Assembly (NCBI GenBank): GCA_027943245.1
Contig: JANDJZ010000034.1
Coordinates: forward strand, 1-64,000
Reading direction: 5' to 3'
Length of the DNA stretch: 64,000 nt
From: Acanthamoeba sp. SK_2022b
Taxonomy: Eukaryota > Discosea > Longamoebia > Acanthamoebidae
Position 1 is the first letter of the stretch; each line of letters opens with the position of its first letter. The notes beneath the pieces are model-generated. The model was not told the DNA's origin and made no database searches. It worked only from the letters and a program-made list of their open reading frames with translations. Shown one piece after another: positions 42,688-52,472 of the stretch. Both the position numbers and the translations under genes were made by a program.

Positions 42688-43116
42688 AGTGGGCTTTGAA
42701 GATTGGAAAGAGAGAGAAAGATCGTGTGGCCACTCGGTGCGGCAACCGCGTGTGTGAATCGATTGAAACAACGATCTGGGCCGAAACGGTGAGAAATACC
42801 GAAGGAACAAATGGCAGCAGCAACAGGTAAGCGGGCAAGGCAAGCTGCTCGGCCGCTGGTGCAGGCCCACGTGCCGCGCATTCCTCTTGCCACTGCCACG
42901 CCAACACCGGCAGGCACAGCAAGCGCGAGACAGTCACCGCCCAATGTGCACGGATGATCAACGGCGACGTCAGTTACCCGAGAGCGAACCGAGGGAGCGG
43001 TGCATTGCTTCTGTTCTGAATTTCGGGTGCCTTCCGACCATGATCAGGCCAGTCAAGAGCACGAGAGAGCAAGCCCGCCTTCCATTCCTTCAACACAGTA
43101 CAGTACACTCAACAAG
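42688..43116. other. Divergent intergenic region
   Basis: This separates the D-lactate dehydrogenase start from the CsbD-like gene, both mitochondrial candidates. I see no open frame with splice support and no clear TATA box. It presumably holds both promoters. Confidence 0.5.
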
Positions 43117-43604
43117 ATGCACAAAACTTTGACCGCAGCACCGCGCAGGGCCGCAGCAGTCCTGTTGTCCTGTCGTACAGCGTACCCTCTCTCTCGACGT
43201 TTCGCCGACGCACCTCCCCGTACGCCTCACCATCCCCCGAACGCGCAGCTCGTTCAACGAGCCACGGTCATTTGGCTAACTTGGTGGCGATGGGACTAGA
43301 CTTCAAGGAGGGGGGCGAGAAGTACGACAAGCAGACTCGCGGAGAGCCCTCGATGCTCTCTGGCCACGCGCAGTATGTGAAGGGAACGGTGGAGCAGACG
43401 TTGGGGAGCATGATCGGCTCCGAGAGTCTGAAGAAGGCCGGCGAGGAGGCCAAGGAGGCAGGTGTGACGGAAATGAAGGCGGCGTACCACGGACAAGACG
43501 ACTGGATGTCCCCCGAGCTCGAGAAGAAGCTCGGCAAGGTAATCGGCTGTGAGGGCATGGCCGAGATCGGAGAGGAGAAGCTGCGAAAGAAGCACGAGAA
43601 GTAG
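43117..43604 (+). CDS. CsbD-like protein with mitochondrial presequence
   Basis: The ATG at 43117 opens a textbook presequence (MHKTLTAAPRRAAAVLLSCR). The mature part contains SGHAQYVKGTVEQTLGSMIG and EEAKEAGVTEMKAAYHGQDD, the two CsbD-like helices also found in the fungal protein described as binding mismatched and cruciform DNA. It ends EEKLRKKHEK. The two parts are in different frames. The simplest join is a 29-nt intron, donor at about 43219 and acceptor before CTCGTTCAACGAG, which restores the frame through ANLVAMGLDFKEGG. That is very short for a spliceosomal intron; a 33-nt option nearby has the wrong phase. Stress-protective or nucleic-acid-binding function in mitochondria is inferred. 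Confidence 0.65.
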
Positions 43605-43617
43605 AGGCCAGCTCATT

Positions 43618-43623
43618 AATAAA
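43618..43623 (+). terminator. AATAAA polyadenylation signal
   Basis: AATAAA stands 14 bases after the stop codon of the CsbD-like gene, the usual signal and a plausible distance for this compact genome. Confidence 0.55.
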
Positions 43624-43703
43624 AATGAAATATGCCGGCACATCGGAGTCAAGAGCCTGGGCTCTGCATTCGAGGCGGCCAATAACAAACTTTGCCTCCG
43701 CTT

Positions 43704-46700
43704 TCAGACGAGATCGCTCTCCTTGGTGCCCACGCTTACGTCGTCCATACGGAACTGAGGTCCGGAGGTCGCACGCATGCCATTCTCGAGCTCGCGCATG
43801 AATGGCTTCAGCACACGCAGCGAGGACAGGAACCGCACCACACTCGCCGCGGCCGCCCAGTCGCGCATGGCCTGTTAAAGGGAGGAGAAGGGGGGGGGGG
43901 GCGAACAACAGTCAGTCGCGCGATGAGGAAGCGAACAGCTCTGAGAGGAGGAGCGTGCCTCATCCATTATGCCGCCAAAACCTGATCCCGTGTCCGGTTC
44001 CTCATCCTCATCCTCCGCAGTGTCTAGACACACGCACGACACAGTCAGCGCAGCATCATCAAAGCTGCCCAGTCGAGTGCAGGCGTACCGCTGCTGGCGG
44101 TGCCCTTGAGCATAAGATCGCGAAGGGTTTTCGGGCGAGGCATGACCACGACCTCATAGTCCACCGTGGGGGGAAGGGGACCGGCCAGTTCCTTTGCCAC
44201 TTCAATGGCGCGGGAGAGCTGAAGGAGAGAACGAGAAATCGTTCAGTGTACTACCGCCAGTAGTCTGTGCATGAGGAAAAGCGCGTACGCCGCCTAGCTC
44301 GTCGACCAGCCCGATCTCCTTGGCTTCCATGCCTGTCCAAGCCTGCAGCAGCAGAAGGAGAGTGCAGATGGGGCCTTGTTAGAAGATGCGTATGCCTGGG
44401 AACCTAGGGGGATACGTACTCGTCCCTTGGCGATCTTGTGCGCCTCCTCGAAGGCCATACCACGTCCCGAGGCAACCCTGCGTGGATTTGGTCAGTTGGG
44501 TTTGTAACTCGCGATAGCGAGAGGAGGATGGCCTTACTTGGCCACAAAATCCTTGTAGGATTCATCAGCAAGCCTATTGCAGAGCGCGAGCTCGGAGGGC
44601 TTCCAGTCATAGTAAAATGACATGATGTTCGCGTGCTCCGCCTAACGCGCAATGAGAACAGGGTGAGCTCAAAGACGCAGACATGAGTATGCGTAGGAGG
44701 GCAACCTTTTCGACGGATTCCTGGGTCACGCCGAGCTTGTTGGCAAGAAACTTTTCCATTACGAACTTGCCGAAGATAACGCCAATGGAACCGGTGATGG
44801 TGCCGGGCTGCGCAATGATGCGGTCGGCCGCGGCCGAAATGAAGTAACCGCCGCTAAAGGAAAAGGTGTTAAAGGGAGATATCGGGGATACGTATTGGTT
44901 GCTTGCGCAATAGTACCTCGCGGCGTAGTCACCCATGGAAACAACGAGAGGGAGACCGGCCTCCGTGACTCTAATGGTTTCCCGCCAGATCGTATCAGAG
45001 CCCACAGCACTGCCGAGAAGCCACGCACAGAAGACAGGTTAGAGTAGCGGTCAGCTGGTGTTGTGTCAATATGGGGTACAGGCGGCCTGACGGGCAATTT
45101 GGGTAGGGGTCCCCTCTGGGGTGTGGTGGTGTTTACCTGCCACCGGGAGAGTTGACGCGAAGGACAATCGCCTTGACGTCCTTGTCGCGCACAGCTGCCC
45201 TCAGCGTTGTGCTGAAAGTCTTGGACGCTGGCACAGAAGAAGGCGTTAAAGATACGTAAAACATAGGCACTCTCTCTCCCTCTCTCTCTTACCCACAATT
45301 CCAGCGCCTTCACGGTGGCCTGAGGTGATTTCGCCTGACGCGTAGATTACTGCCACCTTGGGTACGCCAGTCCTGCCGCGCTCGGCTCTACGGGCAAGTC
45401 GCTGTGTTGTTTTCTGGGCATCCACTACACCTCCCACATGAGAACGATCAGCAGACCTTCGACTCGTGATGGGTATAAGTGGAGGTACCTTCGTCGGGAT
45501 GATTGCCATGCTTGTCGTGCAGGTCCTTGAGAGCCTGAAAGTTAGCAACATCGGCAGCGAGCAGCTTGGCGGTCTGCTTCCTATTCTTGAACTTGACTAT
45601 TTCTTTCTCCTATTGATCAAACAGCACGTTGAAGTCATAATCGCGTCATTGATCTACTCGAAGATAAATATATATATATATCTCTGTGTGTAGGGATAGA
45701 TATATTTCAAGGCAGATGCGTCGGTAGAGCGAAGAGGAGACTTACCTCATTGACCTTTTTTGCGTACTTTTTGAAGGACATGAACCTGACCTGCTTCTCT
45801 TTCACAGGGGCAGCAGAGACAGTCAGTTTGGCGTCAGGTTCAGCCTTGTTCGGTAGTTCTTCCTTCACGCCTTGGATCTGGCCCAATATCTCGCCTGCAA
45901 GCATAACGATGGAGTAAGCATTCGCGCGGCAATAGTGGCCACGAGCCATAACGAGGCAGAACAGGAGTAGTGGGAACAAAACCCTTTATGAGAGAATAGG
46001 CGCTATCGCGGTAGTCAACCGCATCGATCAGTCCAGCGTCACTAGTGAAACAAATAAAAGGATGGTGAGAACATTACTGAATTGGCACGCTTGGGCAGAA
46101 GGAAAGCAATCATGTGCATACAGGGCATCTTTCGGCAACAAAGGTCCTTGATCCATCAGAGCCTGCAGCTTCTCTGGTGCGATGCCGCGTGCTTCGGCTA
46201 TATCACGCAGCTACACAAGGACCTAGTCAACGGCAGACAAATGGGAGGACCCCACTACACCCCACGCGGAAGGACTCCGAGGGAGAGGATAAATGCACCA
46301 GTTGCGCGTGGAGAGAAGTGGCCATGGCGTCCACCGCCTCCTTGTGTGCAGGTGTGAAGCCTTTTTTGGTGAATGTATTCGCGAAGTTCTGTTGTTGTTT
46401 GTTGTTCAATGAGTGGACGAGAACGCGGTCTCACGTGAGTGCATCGACGGAAGCGTACCTTGTATTCGTGGCGTTGGAGGAAGCGCGGTTCGATTTCCAG
46501 TTTCTCGAAGAGGCCACGCAGGAACGTAGCTGATATGGCAACGCCGGTGAGGTTTAGCCAGCCCGAGGGCTGCATCACAATTTCGTCGAAGGCGGTCGCC
46601 AAGTAGTAGTCCGTGTTATTCCCTGTTACCACGACATGCCATGCAAGAAGAATACGTTGTGCGATGTTACAACAGGACACGCCGTGACACGGGCATGCAA

Positions 46701-47462
46701 ACAGAAAGACATACCACCAAAGGTTTCCACATGACAAACGGAGGCCTTCTGCGTATCACTGAACCTCTTGAGGGCGTCTCGCAGCTCCTGCACCTGTGCT
46801 ATGGGGAGGTTCATCACCTCGCTGCCTGCGCGCGGTAAGGACAGACGTGCTCAGCTTGGCGCAGTCTTATTCCTATCAATAACAACAACAACAACAACAT
46901 GGGAAAAGCTATTAAGCTGGGGCGCACCAACAGTCGCGATGATGCCCTTCACGCGAGGGTCCTTGGCGGCGGCGTCAAGCCCCTCAACCACCTCCTGCAG
47001 CGTAAGGACAGGAAACAGCTGTGACGTCTGGGCCTCGGGGAAGGGCCTCTCGAAGTTGAGCTGTAGGGCACATGCCACGCAAAGATGATGAGCGAAATTT
47101 ATCGATTCGGTCGCTCGAGCGCAATGAATTACCTTGAGCACCACGTTGGGCGGGATAGCCTCTGCCAGTTTGTAGAGACTGTAGTGGAGCACACCATAGC
47201 CCACAGCAGCCAGGATGACGAAGCCCCTGAACACTCTGAAAACCTTTGCTCCTGCTGCACCGACTTTCTTCAGCTGCTCACCGCGAAGGGTTTGACCCTG
47301 GGGCGGTGGAGGTGCCGCTTGCGTTTGTGCCGACCTGATCTGCTGGCCAGACCGAGCAAGGAAAGGTGCAGCAGAACCGCCCACCGGCGAAGAGAAAAGG
47401 TAACGCGGCAGACCCGACGAGCCACGAAAGAGGGGCGACGCCGCCCTGTAGCCGCGCTGCAT
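43704..47462 (-). CDS. sppA: SppA-type signal peptide peptidase (S49), organellar
   Basis: Large two-domain (67K) S49 serine protease. The start at 47462 gives a presequence-like MQRGYRAASPLFRG (an ATG at 47564 is in frame). A membrane helix follows (FVILAAVGYGVLHYSLY). The N-domain reads DAAAKDPRVKGIIATVG, TDYYLATAFDEIVMQPSG and FLQRHEYK/NFANTF, where the Lys matches the general base of E. coli SppA. The C-domain reads VKAIVLRVNSPGGS, then VVSMGDYAA and SGGYFISAAADRIIAQP. The nucleophilic Ser codon is itself split by an intron. GRVWTGMEAKEIGLVDELGG and an acidic tail follow. It should clip membrane-bound peptides. Organellar SppA is known in plant chloroplasts; here the N-terminus suggests mitochondria. 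Confidence 0.85.
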
Positions 47463-47599
47463 GCTTTGAAGATACGTGGAGCAACTATTGCCGCTAAGGC
47501 CCTTCAATGGCGCTTGCCCTTGAGTTTCTTGGTAAGGTATGCAAACAATTTTTTTGCCACACAACGCTGCGATTCAAGCGACAAGCTACGTTACGATGG

Positions 47600-48357
47600 T
47601 CATTTAAACAAGTAGGTGGTGACGTTGGGGGTCTGCAGCCCACCGTAGATCTGTGAGAACGCGCGTGTACAATTTGCGCGTTTGGCGAGGTGGTCGCCAT
47701 GACCGCTCAGCCCAACCCTAGCGTAGGCAAACCATGCGTTAATGTAAGTTGGCCATTATACACCGATGATGGTGCGCACAACATCACCACTACAAAAGAG
47801 ACTTACTTGTGTTTGATTTCGCGCAACAGCTGCTTCCTCTGCGACGCGTAGTAGACGGCTGGGGCCCCGAAACGGGCGGCAGCGACAAAGTTGAAGCCGA
47901 TGTCCTCGCAGTTGAAGAACAGATCCACGTGGGCCCTGATGGCCATCGCCGGGCCCTCTGGCTTCATGTACTCGCGCATGAGTCCCGTAGATATGAACGC
48001 GGCGTTGGTGAGTATTAGGTTGTCACACTCGCCTTCCTTATGGTAGCCATAGGACCCGGGCTGCCCCTGGCGAGGAGATAAACCCACGATGGAGTTGCGG
48101 TTCGACTGCCACGCCTGGTGATGCAGGATCAGCACGCACTCTGATCGCGACGCACGCGGACCAGCAGTAGCCAAAAGGAGAGTGTACAGTGAAGCCATAC
48201 AACATGCCCTCCTCAGAGAGGACCATGTCATCATCATGTGATAGGACCGCTTCCGTCTTCACCCTGTCGACCACTGCGAATCTGATACACGGGCCACATG
48301 TGCGTCGCACAATGAATGTGTGAGTGTGTGAGTGTGGAAGTGTGTGTGTGTGGTGTG

Positions 48358-48394
<37 letters not shown>

Positions 48395-48932
48395 TACACC
48401 TGTTGTTGAGCGAAGCCGGTTTGTCAGCCACGATGGCGAGGCGGGTCTTGGTCACTCCGAGACTCTTGGCCGTGAGCGGAGGCTCATCGGACAGCGGCAG
48501 CACCACCACTATCTCGGCTATCTTCGGCCGGCCATCGTACGCATGCAGCACCTTCCGCAGCATCCAGAGGCGATCACGAGTGCTGATGAAGACAATGGTG
48601 AACCGCTCCACCTTTTCGGCCTCGCCAATGAGGTGGATCGTCGCCTTCGGCTGCTTCGTTTTCTCCTCCTGTTCCTCGGCAGGAGGAGTTGGCTGGGCAC
48701 AGTCGTCGTCCGCGCCCCAGGACGCCTCGTGCACCTCTCCATTGCATTTGTCCAGCGTGGTGCGGGTAATTAAACACCACGGCTGCGCGGCGGCCGGGTG
48801 TTGCGGAAGGTAGATCAAGTGTGTTTCATCATCTTGAGGCGGTCGAGGCGAAAGAGGGGAGAAGGAGGCGAGGAATAAGATGCTGGTACATAGGAGCCCC
48901 CCAAATAAAACAAGAAAAAACAGCCTTACCAT
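47600..48932 (-). CDS. GT64 exostosin-like glycosyltransferase
   Basis: Type II membrane protein: the start at 48932 (MVRLFFLVLFGGLLCTSILF) is a signal anchor, then a stem. The catalytic domain matches the C-terminal (GT64) half of exostosins: FTIVFISTRDRLWMLRKVL, KPASLNNRF, VLSHDDDMVL with the DDD metal motif, GFQAWQSNRNSIVGLSPR, and APAVYYASQRK. The final exon joins in phase and reads GLSGHGDHLAKRANCTRAF, a GLS-type block followed by a His/Arg-rich stretch that is typical of the family end. It should transfer HexNAc from a UDP-sugar in the Golgi. Unlike animal exostosins it lacks the GT47 half, as EXTL2 does; a separate GT47 gene lies at 60729-62753. Confidence 0.85.
48316..48392. repeat. 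(TG)n(AG)n compound microsatellite in intron
   Basis: Interrupted TG tract followed by about ten AG units, inside the intron of the GT64 gene between the NNRF and DRVKTEAVL exons. Confidence 0.85.
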
Positions 48933-49279
48933 GACGGTGGGGTTCCGTTGGCATCTGTTGGTGCTGTTGTTTAATTTTCTTTTTTCTGTGTGCCATGTCT
49001 CGGAACTAAAACACCATGGTATTCCAGCAATGCGGTAATCAGCCAAAGGACAAGAGCGGACTGCCGTTTCGCTGCACGACGATGAGCAGCTAAGAAGTTG
49101 CAGCGGGAGAACCACCGATCTTGCTTGTAAAATTCAACTTGACCCATGGGTGCGCGTAATTTGCTCCCAACAAGATAGACCAATGCGTAGCGGAGCGGAA
49201 AAAGAACCGCTCAAAGACTTGAGAAAGTGCTTGAAATTTCGTATACGCTCACCTGCTACCGGGGCCTACTGCCTTGGCC

Positions 49280-49286
49280 TTTAAAA
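49280..49286 (+). promoter_or_regulatory. TATA-like box
   Basis: TTTAAAA, 94 bases upstream of the ATG at 49380, follows a GC-rich stretch. A pyrimidine-rich CA-containing region downstream could hold the transcription start. Its position suits an intronless, probably well-expressed gene. Confidence 0.4.
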
Positions 49287-49379
49287 AACTGATACAGCTC
49301 CCATCTTCATAACTCCCAACTCAACTACACATCACCAACAACAGCACACCTTTTCCTCCATAGTAACATAGCTCACAAA

Positions 49380-50411
49380 ATGGCGACTGCCGACATCAAG
49401 AACTTGGCGCAGGAGAGGTTCAACGAGTACAAGGACAATGTGGTGGAGATGACCGACAAGTTCGTCGGCGAGATGGAAGGCCGAGCGGCAGGCCTGAGGA
49501 AGAGCTTCAACGAGGCAGTGGCCCACCCCTACGACACGATCGACCAAGCACGTGACGGTTTCGACACCAAGGTCACTCAGACCAAGGAGAAGGTCGAGAC
49601 CGAGGCCTCCATCGTCGTGGGCTACAAGGACCAGTTCCTGGGAGCCGTAAAGGAGGCTTTCGGGCGCGTGCTCAAAGACCAGCAGCTCACCCGCGCAGGA
49701 CAGGAGCAGAAGCTAAAGGGCGAGGCTGAGGTGGCGCTGCAGAAGGCCTTGGGCGAGGAGAAGAAGCAACAGAAGCTGCGCGAGGCCATCGTCGAGACTC
49801 TCATGTGCCGCGAAGCCCTTCTGGCCCAGCTTGCTCAGCAAGGCGGCTACGAGCAGCTCGCCGGTAAGCTGCGTCACGTCGAAGTGCGCGAGCGCAACCC
49901 GGCAGACCTCTTCATCGGCGCTGGCGGCAAGACCACTTTCACCCTCAAGCAATACAACAAGCAGCCGCTGCTCGACGACATCCGAAACCGCCGCACGCGC
50001 AAGCCGATGCTCTACATTAACGTGCGCGAGCGTGGGCTCATGAGGTCCATCCCTGTGCAGAAGAAGGACCTTAAGTTCAAGGGTCGTCTCCTCTACACCG
50101 ACCTGTGGGCCTCCATCCGCCGCAGCGACCCTCAGAGGTTGCACCACGTCGAGCGCGCTCTGATCCGCGACCGCTCGCAACCTCGCGTGGACCTTCTCCG
50201 CAGCCTCGCCGGCATCGAGGCCCAGCGAAGCCAAGTTCTCAAGGAGGTAGCCACTGCCCGACCCAACCTCATCCACACCGAGACCGACGACAAGACCAAG
50301 GCCCTCCTGAACGAGCAGAACAAGCAAAAGCTCGACAAAGGCAAGGAGAAGGACAACGGCGGCGTGTTCACTTCCCTGCTCTCTCAGGTGCGAGCCGGCA
50401 CCAACTACTAG
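49380..50411 (+). CDS. CsbD-segment helical protein, intronless
   Basis: One uninterrupted frame of 343 residues, rare in this window. Residues 1-70 are amphipathic helix with turns like those of late-embryogenesis or apolipoprotein-type proteins (FVGEMEGRAAGLRKSFNEAV). Residues about 78-125 carry a CsbD-like block (FLGAVKEAFGRVLKDQQLTR, then GQEQKLKGEAEVALQKALG). The rest (about 130-343) is a charged domain I do not recognise (LFIGAGGKTTFTLKQYNKQP; LYINVRERGLMRSIPVQKKD), ending in a Lys-rich linker and SLLSQVRAGTNY. No signal peptide or membrane helix. Strong GC-ending codon bias and a TATA-like box suggest high expression, perhaps in stress or encystment; that is inference. Confidence 0.75.
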   Translation: MATADIKNLAQERFNEYKDNVVEMTDKFVGEMEGRAAGLRKSFNEAVAHPYDTIDQARDGFDTKVTQTKEKVETEASIVVGYKDQFLGAVKEAFGRVLKDQQLTRAGQEQKLKGEAEVALQKALGEEKKQQKLREAIVETLMCREALLAQLAQQGGYEQLAGKLRHVEVRERNPADLFIGAGGKTTFTLKQYNKQPLLDDIRNRRTRKPMLYINVRERGLMRSIPVQKKDLKFKGRLLYTDLWASIRRSDPQRLHHVERALIRDRSQPRVDLLRSLAGIEAQRSQVLKEVATARPNLIHTETDDKTKALLNEQNKQKLDKGKEKDNGGVFTSLLSQVRAGTNY

Positions 50412-50590
50412 ACGAAGCCGCCGCACGACCGCAATCTATTGCCCTCTCCCTCTGTCCCTCTTTCCGCTGCTCTCTCTCTATCTCTTTCCTTCGTCTGTTC
50501 TTGTACAGCCTTTAAAGAAAAACGCGCCCAACACTCAACGGAGCGCCACTTTAACTTTCATCCTGCGTATCTTGAGAGGAGCGATCACAC

Positions 50591-51909
50591 TCAGGCCATG
50601 AGCTGCTCGGCAACTGGCGCTTGCAGGAGCGGAAAGGACACGTAGAGGGGCCTATGATCAGACGCCTGCGTATCGCGTACGGCAGCTTTGCAGGCCACCT
50701 TGTCGTTGCTTGATCCGCGAGCGGCGAAGAAGGCGTAGTCGATGCGCTCGGTGGGGTTGGCACTATTGAATGTGAAGCCGTTCTGCACGTGAAGGAGGGA
50801 CCAATAAGAAAACGCTCAGAGAAGCAGAGGAGGAAGGAACTGGTACCCCAAAGCCGCAATCGGGCCAGCTGTCCGTGAGGTCGATCTGGTCTCCCTTAAG
50901 CATGTTTCCTGAAGCCGAGCAGCCCCAGGGACAATGAGCAAAGTGGACACGCACTGGACAAAAAGGCGAGCCTACCAATGGCCTCAGAAGCAGGGTCGGA
51001 GTTAAAGTCGCCGGTGATGATAACGTAGTCCCGGCCAGAGGGATTAGCGGGGGGCAGCTTGGCGAGGAACCTGGTGAGCTGTTTGGCCTCTTCGGCTTGA
51101 ACGGCACCCTTAAAGCCAATGCCTGGACGATTGGTGTGTGTCAACGACCGTTCACAAGTTTGTGGCTGGAGGATCAGATGACTTGGTACCGAGGTGAGTG
51201 GTGCTGAACCAGATCTTCTGCGATCCCGTGGTGACCTTGATGGCGATTGCACCCTGGCAATAGTCTCCCTCGAAGGGTACTGCACATACCTTCTCATTGG
51301 AGGTCACGAGTCCTGGTTCGTGAAGCGGAAGGAGTCAGAGCCGGGAAGAGCAACAGACAACAAAAAGACTCACCGAACATCGCGGGCTTGGAGTAGTGGA
51401 GGATGACGGAGGCCTCGATGGGGAAGCGAGATAGGATTGCCACGCCATAGCCACCATTCTCGAAGTCCCTGAACTTGGCAAAGACGTGATGTGTGAGGCC
51501 GGTCAAGTTGGCCAAGATTTGCGCCTGGAATGGAGGTCAGCTCTGGCATGACTCTGGTTGTAGTGCGAGGCAGCGCGTGGACGTGACCTGATTGTCGTGA
51601 GGGTGGCGATCCGTGTTGTTGTCCACTTCCTGGAGGCCGACAATGTCCACGTTGAGCATACTAATCGCGTCAGCCGTGCGACTTAGGTTATACACACCGT
51701 CCATGCCTGACCCACTCCTGGTTGCCAAACGATCCAATGAGAAAAAGGACGTTACAAAAAAAAAAAAAAACAAAACGTGAAAACATTCGCGTGGAGGGGG
51801 AGCACCTGATGTTGTAAGAGGCAATGCGGAGGCATGAGACCACCGCCCCATAAAAAATCAGAACAAGCAGAGGCACGACAAGCGCACCCCTAGCTCCTAG
51901 CCTAGTCAT
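50591..51909 (-). CDS. Endonuclease/exonuclease/phosphatase-family protein
   Basis: The start at 51909 is followed by a hydrophobic signal segment (ALVVPLLVLIFYGAVVSCL) and the family opening RIASYNIR. Conserved blocks follow in separate exons: VDIVGLQEVDNNTDRH with the metal-binding Glu, YGVAILSRFPIEAS, FSTTHLG, DYVIITGDFNSDPASEAIG with the GDFN catalytic pair, RIDYAFFAARGS and SDHRPLYVSF with the final Asp-His. All catalytic residues seem present. The signal segment and lack of further helices favour a secreted or lysosomal enzyme. Substrate (nucleic acid, sphingomyelin or phosphoinositide) cannot be told. An A-rich run at about 51757-51770 lies in the first intron. Confidence 0.8.
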
Positions 51910-52472
51910 GCTGCCGAAACTCTTTTGTGCGCTTCGGTAATTCCCGCACTTTCCCTTCGATAATTGGCAGGAGTGACTCGGGACTCACCGCCACCGAAGA
52001 GCAACAGGCACTTTCTCCATACTTCTGAAAGTCGCCTTTTTGTGCATGTAAGGCTAAAGTCATACCATCTACCGCCCCGACCCGGGTAAGATCATCCGGG
52101 GTGCTCTCTGGCAGCCGGGTAGCTTGTAGATGATTGGCCCGGAAACAGTGTTGCGCCAACCGGGACTCGGCGTTCTTTCTCCGACCCTACTACCGGTACG
52201 GTCCAGTACTGTGTTGCGGTGAAGGCACTGCGCCACAGTGGCTGGAGTAGTTCATCACCTCTTTTCCCACCCTGTAGCAGAACACGGCTTGAGTGGTTTC
52301 ACGCCATCACTACTCCAATAGTTGTTCCTCTCCCCTCTAAGCAACTTCCGGTTGTCTGTCGACCTGTCCCTTGTTCCGGCTTAGCTTATTTTCTCTGCCA
52401 CTCTCACTCATTCACCACCCTCCACCTGTACTGCATACAGTTCCGCTTGCTTGGCCTCGCCAGTCCATCGCG
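51910..52472. other. Divergent intergenic region
   Basis: Region between the EEP-family gene and the large receptor gene. An 85-codon frame on the minus strand (51902-52159) overlaps the EEP start and has no recognisable content. Pyrimidine-rich stretches precede the receptor ATG. Nothing else identified. Confidence 0.5.

Noticed and set aside
43303..43908. 201-codon minus-strand frame overlapping the CsbD-like gene
   Set aside because: Overlaps a recognisable gene and the end of the SppA gene; composition is Arg/Ser/Pro-rich noise.
49713..50426. 237-codon minus-strand frame opposite the CsbD-segment gene
   Set aside because: Leu/Val/Gly-rich antisense shadow of a strongly biased coding strand with no splice or domain support.
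51902..52159. 85-codon minus-strand frame upstream of the EEP gene
   Set aside because: No recognisable content; it overlaps the EEP start and has no splice-consistent extension.
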